From Prolixibacter sp. NT017 (GTDB lineage Bacteria > Bacteroidota > Bacteroidia > Bacteroidales > Prolixibacteraceae), in the NCBI RefSeq assembly GCF_009617875.1, contig NZ_BLAV01000001.1:744001-808000 (forward strand): DNA of 64,000 bases. Reading direction: 5' to 3'. The position numbers and the translations under genes are program-made. The notes beneath the pieces were generated by a model that saw only the letters and a program-made list of their open reading frames with translations, was not told where the DNA came from and did not search any database. Below, one piece after another: positions 41,961-52,300 of this stretch (positions are counted from its first letter, which is position 1; each line of letters starts with the position of its first letter).

Positions 41961-42881
41961 ATGAAAAAGGTACTTCTTCTCATTGTACTGGTTTCCCTGG
42001 TTCTTATTTCTTGCGGAAACTATAAGCAAAGTCGGTCTGAGAAAGATACGGTAGCTGTGACAACCGACAGCCTGCGCTCTAAAAGCGGTTATTCCAATGT
42101 GAACGGGCTTAAAATGTATTATGAGATTTATGGTGCAGAACACCCCGGAAAACCGCTGGTATTAATTCATGGTGGCGGTTCTACCATCCAATCCACAATC
42201 GGAAGAGTGATACCCATGTTTGCCAGGCACCGGAAACTGATTGCCGTCGAATTACAGGCCCACGGCAGGACCAGTGACAGAAATACGGATCTCTCCTTTC
42301 AGCGGGATGCAGATGATGTGGTAACACTTCTTGGCAATTTGCATGTTGATAAAGCAGACTTCTTCGGATTCAGCAATGGTGGTACTACGGCGTTGCAAAT
42401 CGCTATTCGGCATCCGGAAATCGTCAACAAAATCATTGCAGCTTCCGCACTATGCAAACGCAATGGTGTTCCATCGTGGTTTTGGGGTTTCATGAAAAAA
42501 CAACGTTTGGAGAATATGCCGGATCAGCTAAAAGAAGCTTACCTAAAAGTTTCACTGGACACGGCCGGCTTGCGGGTTATGCATGACAAAGACGTGAAAA
42601 GAATGTTGGATTTCAAAAATATCCCGGACGAACAGCTAAAGGCAATTAAAGCCCCGACATTAATTATAATTGGTGACAGAGATCTGATTACACCGGAGCA
42701 TGCTATCGGGATGCACAGACTAATTGCCAACTCGGAACTGGCAATCATTCCTGGCGGGCATGGTGAATATATTGGAGAGATAACAACCTTAAAACCCGGT
42801 TATAAAGAAAGTGATTTTGTTGCCGTTCCGTTGATTGAGAATTTTCTTGACAAAAAAGAACCGCCAACCACTGGCGATTAA
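41961..42881 (+). CDS. Alpha/beta-fold hydrolase, lipoprotein
   Basis: 306 residues with lipoprotein signal, lipobox LISC (Cys18). Oxyanion block IHGGGSTIQSTIG, nucleophile elbow GFSNGG, acid IGDRDLITPEHA and His in IPGGHGEY complete the triad. It acts on a small ester, lactone or amide at the cell surface or periplasm. The neighbours are unrelated small genes. Confidence 0.88.
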   Translation: MKKVLLLIVLVSLVLISCGNYKQSRSEKDTVAVTTDSLRSKSGYSNVNGLKMYYEIYGAEHPGKPLVLIHGGGSTIQSTIGRVIPMFARHRKLIAVELQAHGRTSDRNTDLSFQRDADDVVTLLGNLHVDKADFFGFSNGGTTALQIAIRHPEIVNKIIAASALCKRNGVPSWFWGFMKKQRLENMPDQLKEAYLKVSLDTAGLRVMHDKDVKRMLDFKNIPDEQLKAIKAPTLIIIGDRDLITPEHAIGMHRLIANSELAIIPGGHGEYIGEITTLKPGYKESDFVAVPLIENFLDKKEPPTTGD

Positions 42882-42934
42882 TGTAACCAACAGCTCTTCA
42901 TTTACGAAAAAGCGTTTACATAAAAGTTTACACC

Positions 42935-43381
42935 ATGGAAAAAAGCAAAAGTGAAAACAAATCGAATGAAGCCGGGGCCAGTCCTTTTTCTCAAACGTTC
43001 TTTCACGGTACCAAGGCTGACCTGAAGATGGGTGACTTCATTGAAATTGGTCTGAACTCGAACTTTGGACAAAGGAAAGAGGCGAAATATATCTATTTGA
43101 CAGCGACCCTGGATGCAGCTGTCTGGGGAGCCGAACTTGCTTTAAATGGAGCTCGTGAACGAATTTATTTAGTTGAGCCAACCGGTCCGATTGAGGACGA
43201 TCCTAATTTAACGGATAAAAAGTTTCCGGGTAATCCAACCATGTCGTACCGGTCAAAACATCCGTTTAAGGTGGTTGGTGAGCTTGCTGTTTGGCAGGGG
43301 CACTCACCGGAACAAGTGAAAACAATGAAAGATGGAGTAGCCAAAGCAAAAGAACAAGGTATTGAGGCAATAGAAGACTAG
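42935..43381 (+). CDS. arr: Rifamycin ADP-ribosyltransferase Arr
   Basis: 148 residues, usual length. FHGTKADLKMGD, AKYIYLTATLDAAVWGAELA and GPIEDDPNLTDKKFPGNPT are the hallmark blocks. The catalytic set of Arr from Mycobacterium smegmatis (His19, Tyr49, Asp84) corresponds to His24, Tyr54 and Asp89 with identical spacing. Arr uses NAD+ to ADP-ribosylate the C23 hydroxyl of rifamycins. The gene is a single unit followed by a TGACAGG-type terminator. Environmental chromosomal arr genes are common, so this alone does not prove recent transfer. Confidence 0.95.
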   Translation: MEKSKSENKSNEAGASPFSQTFFHGTKADLKMGDFIEIGLNSNFGQRKEAKYIYLTATLDAAVWGAELALNGARERIYLVEPTGPIEDDPNLTDKKFPGNPTMSYRSKHPFKVVGELAVWQGHSPEQVKTMKDGVAKAKEQGIEAIED

Positions 43382-43433
43382 GTTGAGGAACTATTTCGTT
43401 TGCTTTCAATCGAACCATCCCGGGATGATTTTC

Positions 43434-43471
43434 AACCTGACAGGTTTCGGAAACCTGTCAGGGTTTTTTTT
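43434..43471 (+). terminator. TGACAGG-family hairpin terminator after arr
   Basis: AACCTGACAGGTTT / AAACCTGTCAGG with loop CGG, then a run of eight T. Same hairpin as at 36931 and 40721. Confidence 0.9.
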
Positions 43472-43591
43472 CCATATAAAATACCGGAGTGTTTGCCCGC
43501 AATGATAAAAACAATGGACTTGCAAACCAGTTAACGGTCGTTGTAAAAAGGCAGCACCCAATTATAACTACCATAAAAAAAACAGAATCCG

Positions 43592-44173
43592 ATGAGAAAA
43601 ATAATTTCGTTTATGCACATATCGCTTGACGGTTTTGTGGCAGGGCCGAACGGAGAAATGGACTGGATTAACGTTGATGAAGAAATTTTTGATTACGTCG
43701 GTGAGCGGATAAGCGAAGGCGACACAGCATTATACGGGCGGGTAACGTACCAGATGATGGAAGATTACTGGCCTACAGCAGGTGATAAGCCGACAGCTTC
43801 CAAACACGACGTGGAACATTCAAAGTGGTATAATCAAGTACATAAGATTGTTTTATCGAAGTCAATGAAAGATGCAGATTTGCCTGACACAACCATCATT
43901 AGCGATAACCTTACGGCCAGGATAAATGAAATAAAACAATCGCACGATGGCGGGAGTAAAGAGATTTTGCTTTTTGGCAGCCCAACAGCCACTCATTCAC
44001 TTATTCAACTGGACTTAATTGACGGCTACTGGCTGTTTGTTAACCCGATTATCCTTGGGCGTGGCATTCCGTTGTTTGCAGGTATCAAAGACAGAACAAA
44101 ACTAAACCTGGTGACTACCCGGCCATTTACCAGCGGAGTAACTGAACTGAATTACACTGTGGCCAGAACATAG
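43592..44173 (+). CDS. Dihydrofolate-reductase-like (RibD C-terminal) family protein
   Basis: 193 residues. KIISFMHISLDGFVAGPNGE at the start, YGRVTYQMMEDYWPTA, KEILLFGSPTATHSLIQ and the closing NPIILGRGIPLFAG, DRTKLNLV blocks mark the RibD-C/DHFR-like NADPH-dependent reductases of unknown substrate. It is common in Bacteroidota as a single gene. It lies 120 bases after the arr terminator. Confidence 0.9.
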   Translation: MRKIISFMHISLDGFVAGPNGEMDWINVDEEIFDYVGERISEGDTALYGRVTYQMMEDYWPTAGDKPTASKHDVEHSKWYNQVHKIVLSKSMKDADLPDTTIISDNLTARINEIKQSHDGGSKEILLFGSPTATHSLIQLDLIDGYWLFVNPIILGRGIPLFAGIKDRTKLNLVTTRPFTSGVTELNYTVART

Positions 44174-44359
44174 GTCGGGGATTGCGATAAATATTCCCAA
44201 TACTTCGGGACTGTCGCTGCTCATATAACTCATCAATTAATGCAAGTTGAATCGGAACCGTCGACACTGGTGGTGATTGTTAATGGGTAGAACGCTGAAG
44301 AAAAAGAAGAATTTGAACACAAAAGAATTAAATCAACAAGAGCTTTAAGAAAAAAAGAA

Positions 44360-44824
44360 ATGAAACGATCGGAGAAGATTGCAGAAAACAAAGATTACAC
44401 AGCTGTTAACCTGGGCAGTATGGACGATATAAAAAATCATTCGTTAATTCATCCTAAATCGGGGAAAGAGGTTAAAGGAAAGGTATTCTTAAAAGAACTG
44501 ACAAAAGCCACCGGAACAGAAATATCCTTTACTTCCTTGCCACCTAAAACCGAGTTGGGATATTTCCATATTCACAACAAAGATGAAGAAACGTATGTCA
44601 TCATTAAAGGAAGTGGTTTTTATCAGGTTAACAATGATTGTTTTCCCATTAAAGAAGGTAGTGTAATAAGAGTTGCGCCGGAGGGAGTGAGAAGTTTATG
44701 TAACACGTCGGATGAGGATATGGTGTATATCTGCGTCCAGTCCAAAATGAATTCCCTGGAAGAACATACCACGGATGATGGTTCACGGGTAGTGTACGAA
44801 TCCAAGTGGAAAGAATTTTTGTAA
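44360..44824 (+). CDS. Cupin-domain protein
   Basis: 154 residues, one cupin barrel with motif 1 GYFHIHNKDEETYVIIKGSG (His, His, Glu metal ligands) and motif 2 FPIKEGSVIRVAPEGVRSLC, in which the usual His is Arg or shifted. It may be a metal enzyme or a small-molecule binder; no more can be said. It ends just before a truncated TGACAGG repeat (44845-44885). Confidence 0.85.
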   Translation: MKRSEKIAENKDYTAVNLGSMDDIKNHSLIHPKSGKEVKGKVFLKELTKATGTEISFTSLPPKTELGYFHIHNKDEETYVIIKGSGFYQVNNDCFPIKEGSVIRVAPEGVRSLCNTSDEDMVYICVQSKMNSLEEHTTDDGSRVVYESKWKEFL

Positions 44825-44844
44825 AAAACTGCAGCTAACTCTAA

Positions 44845-44885
44845 CCTGACAGGTCTTTTTGTTGCGGCATGGCAGCCCCCTGTCG
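44845..44885 (+). repeat. Truncated composite repeat
   Basis: AACCTGACAGGTC, then TTTTTGTTGCGGCATGGCAG and CCCCCTGTCGG, the beginning of the composite seen at 36931 and 40721, without the rest. Confidence 0.75.
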
Positions 44886-44958
44886 GAATGAAGATAAAAG
44901 AAGCTCCGGACGGACTCAACCGGTGGAAAACCGGCCTTCACTTACACCGAAGCCCTTC

Positions 44959-46236
44959 TTATTTTATCACGTAAAACCAGACGGAGCAGAGAATACCAGC
45001 TGCCAGGAGGATGCCAAAATGCAGGCTCATGCGTCTTTTCACCGTTTTGCTACTCAGTGATAGTGCATACATCATTTTTAGTAGGTTGTTGCTGTTGGTG
45101 GCATTCAGGATGGCCAGCGCCACGACAAACACATCGAGGGTGCTCTTTTGCTGCAACAGGTTCATCAGGAACGGGTCGATATCGGTGACCCCCACCACAA
45201 AGGCCAGGGTCGTTACACCTGCACTTCCGTAAGCCTGCGAAACGTAATGGGTAATGAGTCCGAACAATACGAACAGGAGTCCGAAGACCAGGGCGGTCCT
45301 GAATTCGAGCGGGTTCCGGCTGGTACTCTCTACCTGTTTGCCGGTTATTTCCTGTTTTTCAGCTTTCATCAAAGCGGTGCGCGAGAGCACCATTGAAACC
45401 ACGAACAACAGGAGGAACGGTATCACCAGCCGGAGGGCCACGGCGGTGTTGAACAGGAATGCCAGCAGGAGAATGCGCAGGTACATCATGCCGTTGGCCA
45501 TCATAATAGCCGAGACGGCTTCGGCGCCCAGACTTTCACTCTTTTCTTTCCTGGCCAGGATCACGGTAGTAGCAGTTGAGCTGTACAGTCCACCCAGGAT
45601 ACCGGTAATCGTCAGACTCGATTTGGGGAATACCAGTTTCTTCAACAGGTAGCTGGCATAGGAGATGCCCGAAACCACTACGATGGCGAGCCAGATATGA
45701 TATGGCGAAACGGGAATGGAATCGGAGATATTTTCATGCGGCAGCAAGGGAAGAATGATTCCCGCGAAAGCGATAAACTTAGCAAGTGTTATAAATTCGT
45801 CCTGCGATACCTTTTGCATGATGGTGACGAACTCGTCCTTCATTTCGGTAATGACCAGGATGGCTACCACAAACGACAGCGTCAGCCAGATGGGCTGCGT
45901 CATGATAAGCAACGGAATGGAGTAGGTGAGTAGTGCCAAGATGATGCTGGTGAGCCCGTATTTTTGCTGTTCTTTTATCTTCAGATAATAGTGAATGCCG
46001 AGGAGCAGACCCAGGATGATAAAGCCTGTGAGAAAGGGAACGAACGATTTCTCGTTGACGACAATGAGCAGGTAGCCGAGCAGCCCGATAAAGGTAAAAG
46101 TTCGGTCGGTACCGAAGAGTTCGGCGGCCTCTTTGGAGGAGTGATGACGGCGCTGTTCGAGGCCGATCAGTAGCGAGAAAACCAAAACCAGCAGGAAGTG
46201 GATAATTTCATCGGGAATGTTGGGTACAAAGTTCAT
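44959..46236 (-). CDS. MgtC/DUF4010 multi-spanning membrane protein
   Basis: 425 residues with about 12 membrane helices. The N-terminal part (LLVLVFSLLIGLEQRRHH, then FGTDRTFTFIGLLGYLL) is an MgtC/SapB-like module; the second half (ITGILGGLYSSTATTVILAR, GVTDIDPFLMNLLQ, NSNNLLKMMYAL) is DUF4010. These proteins sit in the inner membrane and are thought to affect ion or stress balance; the substrate is unproven. It is the last minus-strand gene after the hydrolase, 100 bases on. Confidence 0.88.
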   Translation of the reverse strand: MNFVPNIPDEIIHFLLVLVFSLLIGLEQRRHHSSKEAAELFGTDRTFTFIGLLGYLLIVVNEKSFVPFLTGFIILGLLLGIHYYLKIKEQQKYGLTSIILALLTYSIPLLIMTQPIWLTLSFVVAILVITEMKDEFVTIMQKVSQDEFITLAKFIAFAGIILPLLPHENISDSIPVSPYHIWLAIVVVSGISYASYLLKKLVFPKSSLTITGILGGLYSSTATTVILARKEKSESLGAEAVSAIMMANGMMYLRILLLAFLFNTAVALRLVIPFLLLFVVSMVLSRTALMKAEKQEITGKQVESTSRNPLEFRTALVFGLLFVLFGLITHYVSQAYGSAGVTTLAFVVGVTDIDPFLMNLLQQKSTLDVFVVALAILNATNSNNLLKMMYALSLSSKTVKRRMSLHFGILLAAGILCSVWFYVIK

Positions 46237-46336
46237 CGGTTCTTTCCTTATCCGTTTACCATGAATAAAGATAGGATTTCGCGTTCATTTTGCATAATTA
46301 TTTTTCAGGCATCCAAGTATCAGGCTTCCCGGGAAC

Positions 46337-47335
46337 TCAGTGTTTCTTCAATGTCTTGTCCAGGAAGGTGACCATATACTTCACGGTTTGGTCGAACCAG
46401 GGATGTACCTGCCAAAAGGAATGTACACTGTTGGGAATAGTATGTACGTTGTTGTAAATATGGTACTTGTCGAGGACTGAAATGACACTGTCACGCCCGG
46501 CATGGAAACGGGGCTGAGCACTGTTGATGAACAGCATGGGCGGTGTATCCTTCCCGGCGTAAATCATAGGAGACGCTTCCACCCATTTGGCCCGATTCTC
46601 TTTCAGCGTGGCACCCAACCAGTAAGCGCCTGCCGAGCGTTTGCCGGGAATTTGATCCTTTGCACTTTCTGCCGGCGTGGTGAAATCGAGGATGCCATCC
46701 ATGTCGATAATGGCCTGTACTTTCGACGAAACCTGGTTGTTTCCCTCATTGCCTTCAAACTTCTTCATATCGCCGGTCATACCGACCAACGCAGCCAGCT
46801 GACCGCCTGCGGAGCTTCCGGAAATAGCGATTCGGTTGGGATCAATGTCATACTTCTTTGCATTGGCACGTAAAAAGCGAATGGCCGCCTTGATGTCGAA
46901 TACCGCTGCCGGATAAAGTGCCTCCGGAGATAACCGGTACCCGACCGCTGTCGTAACATACCCCTTTGATGCGATCTGCTGAGCCATCGGAACCTGAGCC
47001 TCCTTGCTGCCGGAACGCCAGCCTCCGCCAAAGACCAGGATGACTGCCGGATATTTTCCCTGCTGCTCAGGACGAAACAGATTGAGATGCAGTTTACGCT
47101 CGCCATAAGGCGTGTTAGGCAAAGTTGCATAGACTACATTGTATTCCGGTTTAACACCTTCAGGTAACTCCGGCTTCACGAGTGTGACATCGGGATAGTG
47201 TTTTTTGATTTTCACCCAGGCTGAGTAAGGTGTGTAAGAGGTATCGCGCGGAATGGGTTTCGCTCCATTGGTTTGTGCGGAAGCAGTTCCGGCCATAATG
47301 AAAAGTAGTAGCAGAAGTCGGATAGCTCGTATCAT
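46337..47335 (-). CDS. Secreted alpha/beta hydrolase (BD-FAE/acetyl-xylan-esterase-like)
   Basis: 332 residues, signal peptide to about 20 (GTASAQ). VILVFGGGWRSGSK is the oxyanion region (commonly HGGGW, here FGGGW), SGSSAGGQLAAL holds the nucleophile Ser, and a late Asp/His pair (SVHSFW) completes the triad. Close relatives remove acetyl or feruloyl groups from plant-type glycans. It lies downstream of the second SusC/SusD genes, past a terminator, and may deacylate their substrate, which is inference. Confidence 0.85.
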   Translation of the reverse strand: MIRAIRLLLLLFIMAGTASAQTNGAKPIPRDTSYTPYSAWVKIKKHYPDVTLVKPELPEGVKPEYNVVYATLPNTPYGERKLHLNLFRPEQQGKYPAVILVFGGGWRSGSKEAQVPMAQQIASKGYVTTAVGYRLSPEALYPAAVFDIKAAIRFLRANAKKYDIDPNRIAISGSSAGGQLAALVGMTGDMKKFEGNEGNNQVSSKVQAIIDMDGILDFTTPAESAKDQIPGKRSAGAYWLGATLKENRAKWVEASPMIYAGKDTPPMLFINSAQPRFHAGRDSVISVLDKYHIYNNVHTIPNSVHSFWQVHPWFDQTVKYMVTFLDKTLKKH

Positions 47336-47683
47336 GGAATTGAGTTTGTAAAGAACAAAACTTATTAAACAAAGTCATTTTGACAAGTTCCGTTCCATTT
47401 TAATTGTTGTTTTATAGCTATAGTACTTGACCACCAGTGGTTAACTGTTCGTAATAAGTTCTTAACAATAAAAACTACAGAAACGATTGTAACAACAGTA
47501 ACCACGAAGCTTAACCTGACACTTGTAACCTGAAATTTCTAAATCGAAGATCTGAAATCTTTCTTCTTAACCAACTTTCTCAAAAGAAAAGGGGCCACCG
47601 CTGCAGCTGCAGGATGGCCCCGGGTTAAAACCCAACTGTATGAATGATTTGTTTGTTTTTATCGTTCCTTTTCAGGAATTGAA
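47336..47683. other. Intergenic region between the hydrolase and the second susD
   Basis: 348 bases. It holds the terminator at 47591-47621 and AT-rich sequence near 47395-47480 that should hold the hydrolase promoter. No gene recognised. Confidence 0.6.
47583..47621 (-). terminator. Terminator of the second SusC/SusD operon
   Basis: On the minus strand GGGGCCA / TGGCCCC (47615-47621 and 47591-47597) with CTGCAG repeats in the loop, followed by TTTTCTTTT (47582-47590). Confidence 0.85.
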
Positions 47684-49306
47684 TTAATATCCATCGTTTT
47701 GTGAGCTCTGCGGGTTAACGGAAATCTCTTGCTCCGGAATCGGCAGTAACACGTTTCTGTCTTTGAATCCGGCACCTGAAATGGACATGTAATCTTCCTG
47801 ACCATTGGTAAACGTTCCTTCCGGAATCATTTTACCCTGATCAGCCAGTACGTTCTTCGCGTCGCCCCAGCGAACGAGGTCCTGGAAGCGTACACCTTCG
47901 AACGACAGTTCCAGGCGGCGTTCATTCTTGATGTCGGCGAAAAGCTGGTCACCCGATGAGGTGAGGGCAGGGAGATTTACGCGGGCCCGTACCTGGTTGA
48001 TAAGCGGAAGGGCTTTACCATCCTGACCACTGCGGTTGTATGCTTCAGCAGCCATCAGCAGAACGTCGGCATAGCGCATCAAACGGATGTTGGTGGCGTA
48101 GTTCAGCTCTTTCACACTGGTTTCGCTGGTATTCGACTCATCGGCCCATGAGCCGTATTTTAAGCGGATGTAACCTTCACAACCCCATGGATAGGAATTG
48201 CCCTGATCGGGGTTCCGCAGTTTTCCGCCGTGAGCGATTAACTGATCTTCACTCAGCATGGCTGCATTCCGGCGAATCGTATCGTTGTCTGCAGTGTAAG
48301 CGTTCCATAGCGATTTCTGCGGATAAGCAAATCCCCATCCGGCTACCAGGCCGGTATTACCACCGTCAAACCAGCCGTCACCACGCGGACCGCAAAGCTG
48401 CCAGTGGATGTTACTTTCGGTGTTACGGCCGTTGTTGCCCCACTGGAAGTTGCCCCAGTCGTAGTTCTTCTCAGCTGAGTACGAAATTTCGAACAATGAC
48501 TCTTTTCCGAATTCCTGTCCTTTGCGGAGAATTTGAGAATAGTCAGAAATCAGTCCGTATTCGCCCGAATCGATGACTTTCTGGAACTCGGCAGCTGCAT
48601 CGGCGTACTTTTTCTCGTAGAGCAACGATTTACCCAACATAGCCTGGGCCATTCCCTTGGAAACGCGCACCTTGTCGGCTGCCGATTGCTGGCTTTTCAG
48701 CGGAAGATCGGGGATAGCCTCGTTGAGGTCCTTCTCAATCTGCGCCCAGATGTCGGCTACTTTAGCGCGTGGCTGGTTATACTGGTCGGGTGACGATGCC
48801 GGCTCGGTTACCAGCGGTACTTGTCCCCACAGGGTAACCAGGTCGAAATACAACATCGCACGCAGCGATTTCGCTTCGGCAATAGCCTGTTTCTTCGCGT
48901 CCGATTCGGGTTTGATGTTCGCAATCACCAGGTTGGCGCGGTAGATGCCCCAATAGGACATCTGGAACAACCAGGTGATTACCGGGTTGCTGGAGCTGTA
49001 GCGGAATTCATTGATTTCCTCGTAGGGAGGCTGGTCACCGCGGTGTCCTCCACCGGTATAGATTTCGTCGGACAACAGGGTTTTCATCATCCACATGCTG
49101 TCCCAGTCGTAGGCGTACATCGATTGAAGTATGTCGTAAACACCCAGCACGGCGCCTTTAGCGTCGGCATCGGTTTTATAGAAGCTGTCCACAGGGATGG
49201 AGCCTTCGGGCGTGGTGTCCAGGAATGATTGAGAACAGCCCGAAAGGAAGAAAATGGCGGATAGTAACGCCACCTTGAATTTATATTTTTTGATCTGCAT
49301 GTTCAT
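47684..49306 (-). CDS. SusD/RagB-family lipoprotein (second locus)
   Basis: 540 residues, lipobox LSGC (signal MNMQIKKYKFKVALLSAIFF). FLDTTPEGSIPVDSFYKTDA at the start and KNERRLELSFEGVRFQDLVR near the end are family marks. It binds the nutrient over the SusC barrel encoded just upstream (14-base gap). It shares its layout with the first locus but is clearly a different paralogue. Confidence 0.95.
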   Translation of the reverse strand: MNMQIKKYKFKVALLSAIFFLSGCSQSFLDTTPEGSIPVDSFYKTDADAKGAVLGVYDILQSMYAYDWDSMWMMKTLLSDEIYTGGGHRGDQPPYEEINEFRYSSSNPVITWLFQMSYWGIYRANLVIANIKPESDAKKQAIAEAKSLRAMLYFDLVTLWGQVPLVTEPASSPDQYNQPRAKVADIWAQIEKDLNEAIPDLPLKSQQSAADKVRVSKGMAQAMLGKSLLYEKKYADAAAEFQKVIDSGEYGLISDYSQILRKGQEFGKESLFEISYSAEKNYDWGNFQWGNNGRNTESNIHWQLCGPRGDGWFDGGNTGLVAGWGFAYPQKSLWNAYTADNDTIRRNAAMLSEDQLIAHGGKLRNPDQGNSYPWGCEGYIRLKYGSWADESNTSETSVKELNYATNIRLMRYADVLLMAAEAYNRSGQDGKALPLINQVRARVNLPALTSSGDQLFADIKNERRLELSFEGVRFQDLVRWGDAKNVLADQGKMIPEGTFTNGQEDYMSISGAGFKDRNVLLPIPEQEISVNPQSSQNDGY

Positions 49307-49320
49307 TGCGTTTTAGTTGA

Positions 49321-52300
49321 TTAGAATGAAATGGAGGTTCCGAACATCACTTTACGGGCGGTAGGATACGTTCCCCGGTCGATACCAATGTTGTTATTAT
49401 TGTTGTTGTTGGTACCGGCTTCCGGGTCCATACCAATGTAATTGGTGAAAGTGAAGAAATCATCGAGTGATACATAGAACCGGGCAGATTTCATATGTAA
49501 GTTCTGCATCAGTGATTTGGGAAGGTTATATCCCAACTGAATCTGCTTGATGCGCATGAAAGCTCCGTTGAATACCAGGAGGTCACTGTTCCATGCTTTG
49601 GGATCAGTTCCTGCACGTGGCTCGGTCGCTGTGGTATTATCAGCCGTCCAGCGGTTTTTGAAGAAATATTCGGGGCGGTTGATGGTCGGACGGTCGTTGC
49701 GAATCCAGCCCATCAATACATCGTTACCGGACGTTCCCTGGAAGTTCACGTTGAAATCGAAGTTCTTGTACGATGCGTCGAGACTTCCACCGTAATAGAG
49801 GTTCGGAATGGCACTTCCAATGTACTGTTTATCGGCTTCCGTTACATTATTGGTCGGCTGACCACTTTTGTCGAGGAAGATGGGATCGCCGGTTTTCGGG
49901 TCGATACCTTTGGTTTTATAACCATAGAAGAACCAGAGCGGCTCGCCTTTTTGAACCGCCGTGGCAGTCCATCCCGGACCCACCTGGGCACCGTAGAGAC
50001 GGTCGAGTGTCGGGTTGAGGTAGGTCACTTCGTTCTTCAGCGTCGACATATTCAGGTGAATACCGTAATTGAAATCATGGATCTTACTCCGGTATCCCAG
50101 TTCGAACTCAAAACCTTTATTGGTTACGTCGCCGGCGTTGATGGGCGATGCTGCATTTCCGGCTTCCAGTGCAGGCGTATTCTGTGTGATGAGATCGGTT
50201 GTTTTCTTGTTGTAGTAGTCCATGGTGAACGTCAACCGGTCGCGGAAGGCACGAAGATCAAGACCCACATCTGTCTGAACACTGGTTTCCCAGCGGAGGT
50301 TCGGGTTTTCGAGCTGTGAGGGTTCGAATACTGTTCCGAATGAACCATCGGCCATCGGATAGGTCAGCGCATATCCATTACTGGTCGATGAGATGAGTGA
50401 AGCATAGCTGTAGTTCCCCAGGTTGGAGAGGCTACCGTTCTGACCCCAGCTGGCGCGAAGTTTAGCACTGGTGACGAAAGATTTCGGGAAGAAATCTTCG
50501 TTGGAAATTACCCATCCCCCAGAAACGGCAGGGAAGATTCCCCAGCGGCCGCTCTTAGGCAATTGTGACAGGCCGGCTCCATCGCGGCGTAAACTACCTT
50601 CGAGGAGGTATTTATCTTTATAGTTGTATGACAAACGGCTGAAGTAACTTACTTTCCGATTGTCATAAATGCGACCGTTTACCTGGTCGTTTTTCTGTGA
50701 TGAGATGAAATCGAGCTGAGCATACACCGGATTTTCCATAATCATCGGACCACCCTGTGCATTGGTAATGCGGTGTGTGGCTTTTTCGGATGACATACCC
50801 AACAGTAACGTCAGGTCATGATCGCCGAACTTGTGGTTATACGAAGCAAAGTTTTCGAACATCCAGTCTTTCCAAAGATCATTGTTATCAATCACCTTGG
50901 TTGCACTGTTATTCCGCTCTGCAGTATAGTAATACGTCGGATTCCAGGTGTGATAATTCTGGTAGGTCAGGTTCAGGTTGAACCGTGAGGTGATGGTCAA
51001 TCCCTTCAGCGGCGTCAGCACAGCATACACATTTCCCTGCAGTTGATCCTGTTGGGTCTGGTCTTTGGTGATGGCCTGCGTAACGAATGGATTGACAATT
51101 TCTCCGAAAACGTATTTGGAAATACCATAGTAATTTCCGTCCGGAGCTTTCAGAATCGGATTTCCGTTGTTGATGAAAGTCTGAACGTGTGCGGGTACAT
51201 CGCCGGTATATTCTACCGGAGTAGCCGGATCAATCATCAGAGCGCTACCGATAACTCCACCAAACTCACCACCCGATTCGTTAATGGCGGCGCGTTGACT
51301 GTTGGAGTAGGCGAATGTATTTCCGACTTTCATCCAGGGCAGAATCTGGTGATCGGAGTTCAGCCGAACCGTGTAGCGTTTGTATTTGTCCTTCGGACCT
51401 ACCACGATACCATCCTGATTGAGGTACGACATCGACAGCATGTAGGTGGAACCATCTTTTCCTCCTGAGAAGGAGATATGATGCTTCTGCATGGGAGCGG
51501 TTTCGAAGATGGCGCCCAGCCAGTCGGTGTTGTAGGTCTGGTCGACATTCGAAATTAATCCGGCTTCGTTCATGAAGGTGCTGTACTGTGAAGTGTTCAT
51601 CAGCTTCGGCGTATGCCCCACACTTTGGATGCCGTATTGGAAATCGTAAGTGATGGTTGGTTTCCCTGATTTACCTTTTTTCGTGGTGATGATGACAACA
51701 CCATTACCACCTTCGGCTCCGTAAATGGCAGTGGAGGCCGCGTCTTTCAATACCTCCATGGAACTGATATCATCCGGATCGAGGTTCGAAATATCGGTGG
51801 TTTTGATACCATCGACGATGTAGATCGGATTGGAGTTGTTGTTTGATGAGTATCCCCGAATCCTCACTTTAATAGGAGCTCCCGGAGCTCCGGATGCGTT
51901 GATAACCTGCACACCGGAAGTTTTTCCCTGCAGCGCCTGTTGCGCCTGCGAAACCGAAGTGTTGCCGATATCGCTTGAACTCACACTGGCAATGGCACCG
52001 GTGACAACGCTTTTCTTTTGTACACCGTATCCTACGGCTACTACTTCACCAAGACCAATGCTTTCCTCTTCCATCTTTAAATTGATGGTGCTTTGTCCGG
52101 TGTAGGCAACTTCCTTGTTCTTCATTCCCACGAAGGAGTAAAGAAGGGTTACGTTTTCCGGAACATTGGTCAGGTGATAAATACCATTGGCATCGGTGAT
52201 GGTACCTTGGGTTGTACCTTTAATTACTACGGTTACGCCGGGAAGAGGTGCCCCGCTTCCGTCTGTCACCTTACCAGAGACTTCGTGTCCCTGGGGTTGA

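Noticed and set aside
37293..44824. Integron gene-cassette array
   Set aside because: The mix of single genes suggested it, but no integron integrase and no repeated attC-like sites were seen between genes; the repeats present differ from attC.
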